NCBI GenBank assembly: GCA_036518975.1
Contig: DATDMD010000025.1
Coordinates: 1 to 64,000, forward strand
Direction: 5' to 3'
DNA length: 64,000 bases
From: Baekduia sp036518975
GTDB taxonomy: Bacteria; Actinomycetota; Thermoleophilia; Solirubrobacterales; Solirubrobacteraceae
Position numbers and translations under genes: made by a program. Within the stretch, counting starts at the first letter, position 1; the number at the start of each line of letters is the position of its first letter. Under the pieces are notes generated by a model. It had not been told where the DNA came from, did no database searches, and saw only the letters and a program-made list of their open reading frames with translations. Below are positions 34,568 through 41,464 of this stretch, one piece after another.

Positions 34568-35323
34568 CTAGAGGTTGTAGAGGAAGTCGAGGCCGAGGCT
34601 CGACAGGCCGTGCTGAGCCTTGGCGTTCAGCGTGGTGAGCTCGCCGCTGAGGATCAGCAGGCCCATGCCGATCAGGATCGCGCCCGAGACCGCGGTCACG
34701 ACGACGTGGCGGTCGCGCAGCCAGCGGAACGCGCCGGTCGCGCGGTCGAACGCGACCGCGGTGGCCAGGAAGGGGACCGCGAGGCCCGCGCTGTAGCAGG
34801 CCAGCAGCAGGCCGCCCTTGCCGACGGTGTCCGAGGTGCTGGCGGCGGCGAGGATCGAGGCGAGCGTCGGGCCGACGCACGGCGTCCAGGCGACCGCGAA
34901 GGCGAGGCCGGCGATGACCGGGCCGCCGGCGCCGGCGCGGATGATGAGCGACTCGGGGCGCCACTCCCGGTTCAGGCGCGGGACGAAGAGGGTGGCGACG
35001 AAGAAGACGCCGAGGACGACGATCAGCCAGCCGGCGATGCGGTTCAGCGTGTCCTGGTGGTCGTGCAGGGTCGAGCCGATGCCGGTCGCGCTCATGCCCA
35101 GCGCGACGAACATCACCGTGAACGACAGGCAGAAGATGATCGCGGGGCCGAGGATCCGGCCGAGCGGGCGCTCCTCGCCGCGGATCTCCTCGAGGCTGAC
35201 GCCGGAGATCGCGCTGAGGTAGCCCGGCACGAGCGGCAGGACGCAGGGGGAGATGAACGACACGAAGCCGACCGCGAAGGCGGCGAAGACGGTGGTGTCG
35301 ACGTTGTTGGTCGCGGCGAGCAA
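34568..35323 (-). CDS. ccdA: Cytochrome c biogenesis protein CcdA (DsbD-type membrane thiol carrier)
   Basis: Passes electrons from cytoplasmic thioredoxin to extracytoplasmic thiol proteins. The 251-residue protein has six helices with the paired cysteines in SFISPCVLPLVPGYLSA (helix 1) and AVAWTPCVGPTL (helix 4), exactly where the family's active pair sits. The TTG start at 35323 immediately follows the ccmH stop, with no gap. It is the last gene of a ccmG-ccmH-ccdA operon for cytochrome c maturation. Confidence 0.93.
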   Translation of the reverse strand: MLAATNNVDTTVFAAFAVGFVSFISPCVLPLVPGYLSAISGVSLEEIRGEERPLGRILGPAIIFCLSFTVMFVALGMSATGIGSTLHDHQDTLNRIAGWLIVVLGVFFVATLFVPRLNREWRPESLIIRAGAGGPVIAGLAFAVAWTPCVGPTLASILAAASTSDTVGKGGLLLACYSAGLAVPFLATAVAFDRATGAFRWLRDRHVVVTAVSGAILIGMGLLILSGELTTLNAKAQHGLSSLGLDFLYNL

Positions 35324-35794
35324 CTAGAGCTTGTAGTTCGCGAGGTCGCGGTCGAGGCGCTCGCTGTCCGCGTCGCTCAGGCGCGGCGGGCCGTTCGGCA
35401 CGAGCGACTCGGCGCGCTCGCGATTCTTCCACTTGGGCAGCACGATCGCGCCGGCCAGGAGCGCGAGGAGGACCAGGACGATCGGGACGAGGTAGGCGGC
35501 GAGGCCGAAGCCGCTGTCCTTCGGCGAGGCGAGGACGCGGTGGCCGTAGGTGGCGACGAGCGCGTCCTCGATCTGGGCCTTGGTCTTGCCCTGGCGGATG
35601 AGTCGGACGATCTCGCGGCGTTCTGCGTCGGCCTGGGGCGAGTCGGCGATGGCGAGGGGGACGCCGCAGGAGACGCACATGACGTCGGACTCGATGGCGT
35701 TGAGGGAGGTCTTGGGCTGGGCGGCTTGGCCTGTCGTGACGAGGGCCGCGAGGGTGAGCGCCAGCGCCGCGAGGAGCACGGTCGCGCGTCTCAT
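35324..35794 (-). CDS. ccmH: Cytochrome c-type biogenesis protein CcmH
   Basis: A 156-residue protein with a signal or anchor helix (about 4-22), the redox motif MCVSCG (Cys40, Cys43) of the CcmH family where the usual form is LRCxxC, and a C-terminal membrane helix (about 103-123) followed by a charged tail. CcmH reduces or presents apocytochrome c thiols for haem ligation. ATG 35794 overlaps the ccmG stop by four bases. The haem-handling CcmF/CcsB partner is outside the window. Confidence 0.85.
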   Translation of the reverse strand: MRRATVLLAALALTLAALVTTGQAAQPKTSLNAIESDVMCVSCGVPLAIADSPQADAERREIVRLIRQGKTKAQIEDALVATYGHRVLASPKDSGFGLAAYLVPIVLVLLALLAGAIVLPKWKNRERAESLVPNGPPRLSDADSERLDRDLANYKL

Positions 35795-36360
35795 GTCTTC
35801 TTGGCCTCGGCGATCGCGCGGTCCAGGAACGACTGCTTGACGACGCCGCGGGAGACCGCGACGACGCGGCCCTTGGCGTCGATGACGAAGGTCTCGGGCA
35901 GGGCGCGGGTCCCGTACTTCTGGGCGAGGTCGGTGCCGACGTCGCGCAGCGAGGGGTAGGAGACCTTGAACTCGCGCTCGAAGGCGTTGGAGTCCTCGGG
36001 GGCGTCGTTGTAGGTGGCGCCGAGGACGGTGCCGGTGTGGGACGCCGTCAGCTTCTGCTGGGTCTTCGCGAGGATCGGCGCCTCGGACCGGCACGGCTCG
36101 CACCAGGAGGCCCAGAAGTTCAGGACGACGACCTGGCCCTTGTAGTCCGCCAGCGAGCGCTGGCTGTGGCCGTTGAGGACCGGGAGCGCGAGGTTCAGGC
36201 CCGGCGCCGGCGGCCGCTCACCCTTCTTGACCGCGTCGTCGAGCGTCGTGTCCTGCCCACCATGGACGACGCCATAGACGAGGAGCACGACCAGCGCCAC
36301 CGCGAGCAGCCCGACGACGGCGGGAACGATCGGCCTCTTCCGCGCCTCGGTCACGCGCAC
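35791..36360 (-). CDS. ccmG: TlpA/ResA/CcmG-family membrane thioredoxin
   Basis: A 189-residue protein with an N-terminal membrane anchor (about 11-32) and an extracytoplasmic thioredoxin fold with VVLNFWASWCEPCRSEAP (Cys87, Cys90), the cis-Pro loop LPETFVIDAKG and a Glu in the motif WCEPC that is characteristic of CcmG/ResA. It keeps apocytochrome thiols reduced, fed by CcdA. The GTG start at 36360 may be replaced by GTG 36354. First gene of the operon. Confidence 0.92.
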   Translation of the reverse strand: MRVTEARKRPIVPAVVGLLAVALVVLLVYGVVHGGQDTTLDDAVKKGERPPAPGLNLALPVLNGHSQRSLADYKGQVVVLNFWASWCEPCRSEAPILAKTQQKLTASHTGTVLGATYNDAPEDSNAFEREFKVSYPSLRDVGTDLAQKYGTRALPETFVIDAKGRVVAVSRGVVKQSFLDRAIAEAKKT

Positions 36361-36422
36361 AGGGTATTGCGACCACGGGTTGCGCTGCCGTTAGGCCCGA
36401 TCGCTAGACTTCCGAACCCCGC

Positions 36423-36495
36423 GCGGGTGTAGCTCAGTTGGTAGAGCGTCGGCTTCCCAAGCCGAAGGTCGCGGGTTCGACCCCCGTCGCCCGCT
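36423..36495 (+). tRNA. tRNA-Gly (anticodon CCC)
   Basis: All arms fold: acceptor GCGGGTG (36423-36429) with CGCCCGC (36488-36494), D arm GCTC-AGTTGGTA-GAGC, anticodon stem TCGGC/GCCGA with loop TTCCCAA, variable AGGTC and T arm with TTCGACC. The anticodon is CCC, decoding GGG. The 3' CCA is not encoded; the discriminator is T. A terminator follows 6 bases later. Confidence 0.97.
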
Positions 36496-36501
36496 TAGGT
36501 C

Positions 36502-36530
36502 AGAAGGCCCTGCTTTGCAGGGCTTTCTTT
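36502..36530 (+). terminator. Rho-independent terminator of tRNA-Gly
   Basis: AGAAGGCCCTGC, loop TTT, GCAGGGCTTTCT (12-bp stem with one G-T pair), followed by TTTCG and TTTCT. Strong and well placed after the tRNA. Confidence 0.9.
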
Positions 36531-36555
36531 CGTTTCTGTGCCCCGCCAGCCGTCC

Positions 36556-36843
36556 CTCGGTTGACGCGCCTCGACTGCCTCACAGGGCGCCGGCGGGGTT
36601 GGCCGCGGTCGGCCGTTCTGGCGGCGCGGTCGCTTCCGCAACCGGCGCGTGGTCGATCCTGGTGGTGCTTGGCGTTTGGCGCTCTCCGCCATGGCGTCTC
36701 TCGGTTGACGCGCCTCGACTGTCTCGCAGGGCGCCGGCTGGGGGTTGGCCGCGGTCGGCCCTCCTGGCGGCTCTATCGCCTTCGCACCGGCGCGTGGTCG
36801 ATCCTGGTGTTGCGCGCGTTCGGCTCTCCGCCATGGGTCTCTC
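36556..36843. repeat. 144-base imperfect tandem repeat in a 498-base gene-free gap
   Basis: Two copies start at 36556 and 36700 and share long exact blocks, for example TCGGTTGACGCGCCTCGACT and CCGGCGCGTGGTCGATCCTG, with indels between. The bases just before copy 1 (36545-36555) resemble the tail of a unit, so an earlier partial copy may exist. The surroundings (36531-37028) show open frames on several strands but no recognisable protein, no start signals and no conserved motif. It follows a tRNA gene, a common place for insertions. Confidence 0.7.
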
Positions 36844-37028
36844 TCTTGTCGGTCGCCCTCCATCTGGCCGGGATCAAGGCGCTGCGGTTCCGACCTGCGG
36901 CACCACGGTCGGGCGACATCCCCTCCTGGGCGTGGCGGCGACGCCGTCGAGCACCGGCGGCCACGAGCGGACGGAGGTGTGCCGCGCCTGCCGCTCCTCC
37001 TCCGAACCGGGTGATCCGAGCAGGCGGC

Positions 37029-37676
37029 CTACTCGGCGAAGGAGCCGCGGATCAGCGCGCACATGTTCGGCCCCACGTACGACGGGTCCTTGGCCTCGAG
37101 GATGTCGCTGTTCATGGTGCCGTACGCCGTGAGCGGCTTGTCCTTGATGCCGTCGTAGAACGCGTCGACGATGCCGTCCTTGAAGCCCGTCCGGGGGTGC
37201 GCCGCCAGGACCTCGTCGCGCAGCTCGGCCGGCACGTGGTCGTAGTTGCGGCCGACCACGTCGTAGCCGGCGCCGAACTGCACGAGCCGCACCTCGGGCT
37301 GCAGGTAGTCCGTCACTCCGGGCGTGGTGTGCAGGGCGATCGCCAGCCACACCGTCATCACCTGCTCCTCCGAGAGCCCGCGGGACTCCAGGAAGCGCCG
37401 CGCCTCGTTGGCACCGTCGACCTCGAAGCGCTCGTCGGCGGAACGGTGGCCTTCGAGCAGCCCGACATCGTGGAACATCGAGCCCACGTACAGCAGCTCT
37501 GGGTCATGCTCGAGGCGCCGGCGCGTCCCTTCGAGCGAGCCCCAGAGGAACACGCGGCGCGAGTGCGCGAAGAGCAACGGGGTGCTGATGTCGCCGACGA
37601 GCTGGGTCGCATCGCGCGCCAGCGCGCTGTCGGGGATCCGAACGCCGGCGATGGTGGTGGGGCGTGCCGTGCTCAT
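37029..37676 (-). CDS. HD domain-containing hydrolase
   Basis: A 215-residue protein with the HD pattern: FAHSRRVFLWG (first His), YVGSMFHDVGLLEGH (HD pair), and WLAIALHTTPG (downstream His), plus DIVGRNYDHVP-like region near 170. HD proteins are metal-dependent phosphohydrolases acting on nucleotides or related compounds; this single-domain type resembles cyanamide hydratase-like actinobacterial members. TAACGT (37688-37683, minus) ends 6 bases before the ATG. It stands alone next to the repeat region. Confidence 0.85.
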   Translation of the reverse strand: MSTARPTTIAGVRIPDSALARDATQLVGDISTPLLFAHSRRVFLWGSLEGTRRRLEHDPELLYVGSMFHDVGLLEGHRSADERFEVDGANEARRFLESRGLSEEQVMTVWLAIALHTTPGVTDYLQPEVRLVQFGAGYDVVGRNYDHVPAELRDEVLAAHPRTGFKDGIVDAFYDGIKDKPLTAYGTMNSDILEAKDPSYVGPNMCALIRGSFAE

Positions 37677-37807
37677 GCCACGACGTTACGGCGTGCGCGC
37701 GGGAGTGGCCGCGCGTCCATCACGAGCCGATCCGAGGATCAGTCCGGTGGGGTCGTGCGGGCCGGACAATGCCTGGAAGTTCGAAATGGGCGGAGAAGGA
37801 GATGCAG

Positions 37808-38140
37808 ATGAAGCGACGCATGACGCGCGCCGGTGGCGCGGTGTCCCTGATGGCGGTCCTGGCGGTGGCGGTCGGAGCGGGCTCGGCGAAGGCTGAGCTG
37901 CCCGCCGTCCCGCCGCTGGCGCTGCTTCCGGCCGCGCCGTTCCTGCCTCCGGCCTCCGCCGCCGCGGCGGAGGCGGCGCTGGCGGACCCGGCGTCCGTCG
38001 TCCCAGTGGTGCCCATCCCGGCCTTCGGGAGCTACGCGCAGGCCGGTCCGGCGGTCGGAGATGTGTTCAACGGTGGCTTGTCGGTCGTCGTCACCAACGG
38101 CGCGCCGCTCAACAGCGGCAACGTCATCGCGTCGCCCTGA
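37808..38140 (+). CDS. Small secreted protein, unknown
   Basis: A 110-residue protein with a signal peptide (about 1-29, SAKAE cleavage) and a mature part rich in Ala, Pro and Val (LPAVPPLALLPAAPFLPPAS), ending in a Gly/Asn-rich segment VVVTNGAPLNSGNVIASP. AGAAGGAG (37793-37800) lies 7 bases before ATG 37808, which decides this start over ATG 37802. No cysteines. No family recognised. Confidence 0.65.
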   Translation: MKRRMTRAGGAVSLMAVLAVAVGAGSAKAELPAVPPLALLPAAPFLPPASAAAAEAALADPASVVPVVPIPAFGSYAQAGPAVGDVFNGGLSVVVTNGAPLNSGNVIASP

Positions 38141-38197
38141 CCCGCGGCGCGCTGCGGGGAGGTACCGTGAGGGCATGTCCTCTGCTCTGGTCAGCGC

Positions 38198-38581
38198 GTG
38201 AATCCGTTCGCACGCATCTTCGGGGCTCGCCGTCACGTCACCCCGCAGCCCACCGACGAGGAGGTCGCGGCCGTCCGCGTGCCGAGCATGCTCGACCTGG
38301 CCCGCGCGCGGGGCGACAGGCGCTCGGACGACGAGATCGCCGCCGCGCTGCTGGTGGGCGCCGATCTCACGGCCGAGCGGCACCCCGACCCCGAGCTGCG
38401 CCGCCGCGCCGCGGCGGCCTCGGTGGCCACGCGCGACTGGCTCGTCGCGCGCGTCGGAGAGGACGAGGCCGCCCGGCTGCTCTCCGCCTCGGCGGGCCCG
38501 ATCGGCGAGGACGGCACGATCCCCCGCGCCCGTCGTGGCGCTCGCGCCCCGCGCGCGTCCAGGGCGCGGTTCGGGAGCTGA
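38198..38581 (+). CDS. Small hypothetical protein
   Basis: A 127-residue soluble protein beginning MNPFARIFGARRH, with a helical, acidic-basic mixed middle (DDEIAAALLVGADL, RDWLVARVGEDEAARLL) and an Arg/Ala-rich tail. The GTG start is not well supported and the tail has the composition of out-of-frame DNA, so the true extent is unsure. It is kept because codon-position GC is consistent in the first 100 codons and no better frame exists on either strand here. Confidence 0.5.
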   Translation: MNPFARIFGARRHVTPQPTDEEVAAVRVPSMLDLARARGDRRSDDEIAAALLVGADLTAERHPDPELRRRAAAASVATRDWLVARVGEDEAARLLSASAGPIGEDGTIPRARRGARAPRASRARFGS

Positions 38582-38604
38582 CCCGCGGCAGTCCACGCGG
38601 CTGG

Positions 38605-39249
38605 CTAGCGCCCGATCAACGCCTTGAACGCGGGCTCGTCGCGGATCGGATCGAAGTCGGCATCGTCCTTCGCGTACGAGCGGAACCGCTCCGAGCGGTC
38701 GATCGCGCGCCCGAGGTCATCCACCGCGTCGGCCGTCCGGCCCGCGAGGCTCTCGCAGCAGGCGAGGTTGTAGAACAACCCGGCGTATGCCGGATGAGCC
38801 TCGACCAGTTGGCGTCCCTGATCGGCCGCCTCGGCGTACCGGCCCGCCTTGTACAGCGGGTTCAGCGGGGCCCAGAGCTCCCAGCCGTCGGGCACGTACG
38901 CCTTTCCCGGCGTGCCGCCGAGCGCGATGACCGTCGTGTCGGGCTCCTCGGCGAACGCCGTCCGCTTCACGCCAGGAGGAGCGAAGACGAACGTGCCGGC
39001 GGGCGCGACGACCCGCTCGCCGTCGAGCTCGAACACGGCCCGCCCGGTCAAGACGAGGTACAACTCCTCGTCCCCGTCGAGTTCCGACTCGTCGTGCTCG
39101 TTGATGATCCGGTCGCCCACGTCACGGGCCGTCCAGGCGTTGACGCCGAAGGACGAGATCCCGAAGTGGTGTCTGACCGGTCGATACGGCTCGCGCCCGT
39201 CGGTCAGCTCTTCGATCTCGTCCAGTCGCGCGACTGCGTAGCTCGTCAT
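38605..39249 (-). CDS. Cupin-domain protein with TPR-like tail
   Basis: A 214-residue protein. Residues about 45-115 form a cupin barrel (EELYLVLTGRAVFELDGE, PAGTFVFAPPGVKRTAFA), lacking the usual His pair, so metal binding is doubtful. Residues about 125-205 look like two TPR helices pairs (PAYAGLFYNLACCESLAGR, DDLGRAIDRSERFRSYAKDD). This fusion recurs in actinobacteria as an uncharacterised family. Stands alone; the promoter is in the 132-base gap shared with the Fic gene. Confidence 0.8.
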   Translation of the reverse strand: MTSYAVARLDEIEELTDGREPYRPVRHHFGISSFGVNAWTARDVGDRIINEHDESELDGDEELYLVLTGRAVFELDGERVVAPAGTFVFAPPGVKRTAFAEEPDTTVIALGGTPGKAYVPDGWELWAPLNPLYKAGRYAEAADQGRQLVEAHPAYAGLFYNLACCESLAGRTADAVDDLGRAIDRSERFRSYAKDDADFDPIRDEPAFKALIGR

Positions 39250-39343
39250 CCGAGTCCTCTCTCGTCGTAGGTCACGTCCTGCCGAGATCCTGACGGGCGC
39301 GCGTCGCCTTCGCGCGATCTCCGCCGCCCGCTTCGTTATCGGC

Positions 39344-39378
39344 TTGACGAATATACGTAAACTCGTCTAGTCTTACGT
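39344..39378 (+). promoter_or_regulatory. AT-rich promoter with operator-like palindrome before fic
   Basis: TTGACG (39344-39349), 18 bases, TAGTCT (39368-39373), then 8 bases to the ATG, so the message is leaderless. ACGTAA (39355-39360) and TTACGT (39373-39378) form an inverted repeat with a 12-base spacer around the -10, a likely repressor site. The Fic protein's own C-terminal winged helix is a candidate binder. Confidence 0.6.
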
Positions 39379-39381
39379 TCG

Positions 39382-40488
39382 ATGCTCTTCAGGACGCCCA
39401 AGCTCTCCGCCGAGATTCGGAGTCGCCTCGCTGATCTCGATCAGCTTCGCGCCGCGCTGGGCGCGCGGGTCGGCGCCGCGACGCCGTGGATCGGCACGCT
39501 GCGCCGTCAGGTGCGCGCCGAGTCGGCCGAGAGCTCGATCGCGATCGAGGGCTTCGCCGTGCCCGACGCGGAGATCGTCGACCTCGTCGCCGGCCAGACG
39601 GCGCCCGATCCCCACGACGCCGATCGCATGGCGCTCACGTCCTACGCCCGCGCGATGGAGCACGTCGCGGTCATGGCTGGAGACACGGCCTTCCGCTGGT
39701 ACGACCGCGTGATCCTGGACCTGCACTTCGACGCCTGCTCGTTCCAGCGCGACAAGCGGCCCGGCCGCTGGCGCGATCACCCGATCGGCGTGACGGGCCT
39801 CACCGGCGAGGGCATGGCCTATGTCGCGCCCGACGAGAAGCTGGTGCCCAAGCTCATGGGGGAGGTGGTGGCCTGGCTGCACAAGGGCGACCCCGATGTC
39901 CATCAGGTCGTTCGCGCCGCGATGGCGCATCTCCACGTCGTCTCGGTCCATCCGTTCACCGACGGCAACGGCCGCGTGTCGCGCATCGTGCAGTCGCTCG
40001 TCCTCGCCCGCGATGGACTGCTCGCCCCCGAGTTCGGCTCGATCGAGGAGCACCTCAGCCAGAACACCTCGGCGTACTACGAGGTGCTGCAGCAGGTGCA
40101 GGGCGGCAGCTACCAGCCCGACCGTGACGCGACGCCGTGGATCGAGTTCTGCCTCCAGGCCCACTTCGACCAGGTCATCCGGCGCGCCGACCAACTCGAG
40201 CGAGCGGCACGCCGCTGGCAGGACCTGGAGCAGCTGGTCGCCGCGCGCGGTTGGCCCGATCGGCTCGTCATCGCCCTCGAGCAGAGCGTCTTCGGCGGAG
40301 CCGAGCGCGCCGGGTACGCCGCCGAGGCCGACGTGTCCCTGCCGACGGCCAGCGGCGATCTTCGCCGCCTCCTCGACGCCGGCCTGGTCAGCCAGCAGGG
40401 CCGCACCCGCAGCACCCGCTACGTCGCCACCGAACTCCTGCACGGCCAGCTCGACGCGGGCGCAACTTCGTCGAACGTGGTCCGTTGA
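39382..40488 (+). CDS. Fic family protein (AMP-transferase) with winged-helix tail
   Basis: A 368-residue protein. The Fic motif HPFTDGNGRVSR (190-201) is canonical and intact, so AMP transfer from ATP to a Tyr/Ser/Thr is expected. An inhibitory helix of type (S/T)xxxE(G/N) occurs upstream as SIAIEG (Ser52, Glu56), typical of class II Fic proteins that restrain themselves. Residues about 270-360 form a winged helix (AEADVSLPTASGDLRRLLDAGLVS). The N-terminal Fic_N region is present. No antitoxin gene lies beside it. Confidence 0.92.
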   Translation: MLFRTPKLSAEIRSRLADLDQLRAALGARVGAATPWIGTLRRQVRAESAESSIAIEGFAVPDAEIVDLVAGQTAPDPHDADRMALTSYARAMEHVAVMAGDTAFRWYDRVILDLHFDACSFQRDKRPGRWRDHPIGVTGLTGEGMAYVAPDEKLVPKLMGEVVAWLHKGDPDVHQVVRAAMAHLHVVSVHPFTDGNGRVSRIVQSLVLARDGLLAPEFGSIEEHLSQNTSAYYEVLQQVQGGSYQPDRDATPWIEFCLQAHFDQVIRRADQLERAARRWQDLEQLVAARGWPDRLVIALEQSVFGGAERAGYAAEADVSLPTASGDLRRLLDAGLVSQQGRTRSTRYVATELLHGQLDAGATSSNVVR

Positions 40489-40495
40489 GTCGAGC

Positions 40496-41464
40496 ATGCG
40501 CAAGACGTTCATTGCTTTGGTCGTTGTGAGTGGCGTGATGGCGATCGCGGCCGTGCCGTCGTTGGCGACCGCTGCGGCCGTGACGCCGTTGCGTCCGCAG
40601 CGGGTCGTGACCGGGGCGACGTGGTTGGGGCAGGCTGACGCCAGGTCGATCGGCTATCGCACCGCAGCGTCGGGTGGGGTGGCGGTCAGGGTGACCGATG
40701 CGGGGAGGACGGCGGTCGTGCCGGCGCCGGAGGGGTGTACGGCGACGGCGATCGGCGGTGGGCGGGTCGCGTATGCGTGTGGTGCGGTCACGCAGGTTGA
40801 CCCGAACACGATGGCGCAGCCGTTGGCGGTGACGTCGCTGACCGGCGGCGCGGTCGTGCGTGTGACGCGGAACGAACCGCTCGGCGCCAGTGCGGATGAG
40901 GCCACCAGCCCGCCGGGTGCCGTTGGCAACCAGTGGATCTGGTTCAGCACCAGCGGCTACCACGGCCCCTTCGACAGCTATTACAACTGGCGAACGGGCG
41001 AACTGCGGTACGGACAGCCGCTCGACCCGCTGCGAACGCTCGACCTCGACGCTCCGGACCTGGCCACGCCGCTGTGCTCCCCGCTGCGTTCGGTCCGAGC
41101 GGAGACGCAGGCGACTGAGTCGCCGCGCATGCTGCCCGTCACCGTCCGCAAGCCGTGGGTCCTGATCGACACGCAGGCGCACGCCGAGCTGCACCGGTGC
41201 GGTACCGCCAAGCCCGTCGCGCTGCCGGCGCCGTTCGGCGCCGAGGATCTCGATCCGGTCCTCGGCGACGGGTGGCTGGCGCAGCCGATCTGGCGCGGGC
41301 CCGGCATCCGCAGCGTCGAGCTCCTGCGGCTCTCCGATCGCCGTCGCTTCACGATCCGCACGACGGCCTCGGTGGGCGCGTTGACGCACAGACGGCTCTA
41401 CCTGCGCTCCGGCACGACGGGCAACGAGACCATCTCCATGGTGTCGCTCCCGCGCCGCTACTGA
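40496..41464 (+). CDS. Secreted protein of unknown function
   Basis: A 322-residue exported protein with signal peptide (about 1-27, ATAAA), repeating beta-strand-rich sequence (GGVAVRVTDAGRTAVV, GGGRVAYACGAVTQV, GAVVRVTRNEPLG) suggestive of a beta-propeller, and four cysteines. The start follows the Fic stop by 7 bases, so it may be co-transcribed. It ends in a convergent 7-base overlap with the LuxR-type regulator. Function unknown. Confidence 0.72.
   Translation: MRKTFIALVVVSGVMAIAAVPSLATAAAVTPLRPQRVVTGATWLGQADARSIGYRTAASGGVAVRVTDAGRTAVVPAPEGCTATAIGGGRVAYACGAVTQVDPNTMAQPLAVTSLTGGAVVRVTRNEPLGASADEATSPPGAVGNQWIWFSTSGYHGPFDSYYNWRTGELRYGQPLDPLRTLDLDAPDLATPLCSPLRSVRAETQATESPRMLPVTVRKPWVLIDTQAHAELHRCGTAKPVALPAPFGAEDLDPVLGDGWLAQPIWRGPGIRSVELLRLSDRRRFTIRTTASVGALTHRRLYLRSGTTGNETISMVSLPRRY

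Noticed and set aside
36423..37028. tRNA-Gly as an integration site
   Set aside because: No second copy of the tRNA 3' end, no integrase and no island genes are seen; only short tandem repeats follow.
36438..37811. Long plus-strand open frame across the tRNA, repeat region and HD gene
   Set aside because: It starts inside the tRNA, runs antisense through a clear HD-domain gene and has biased composition; GC-rich DNA keeps such frames open by chance.
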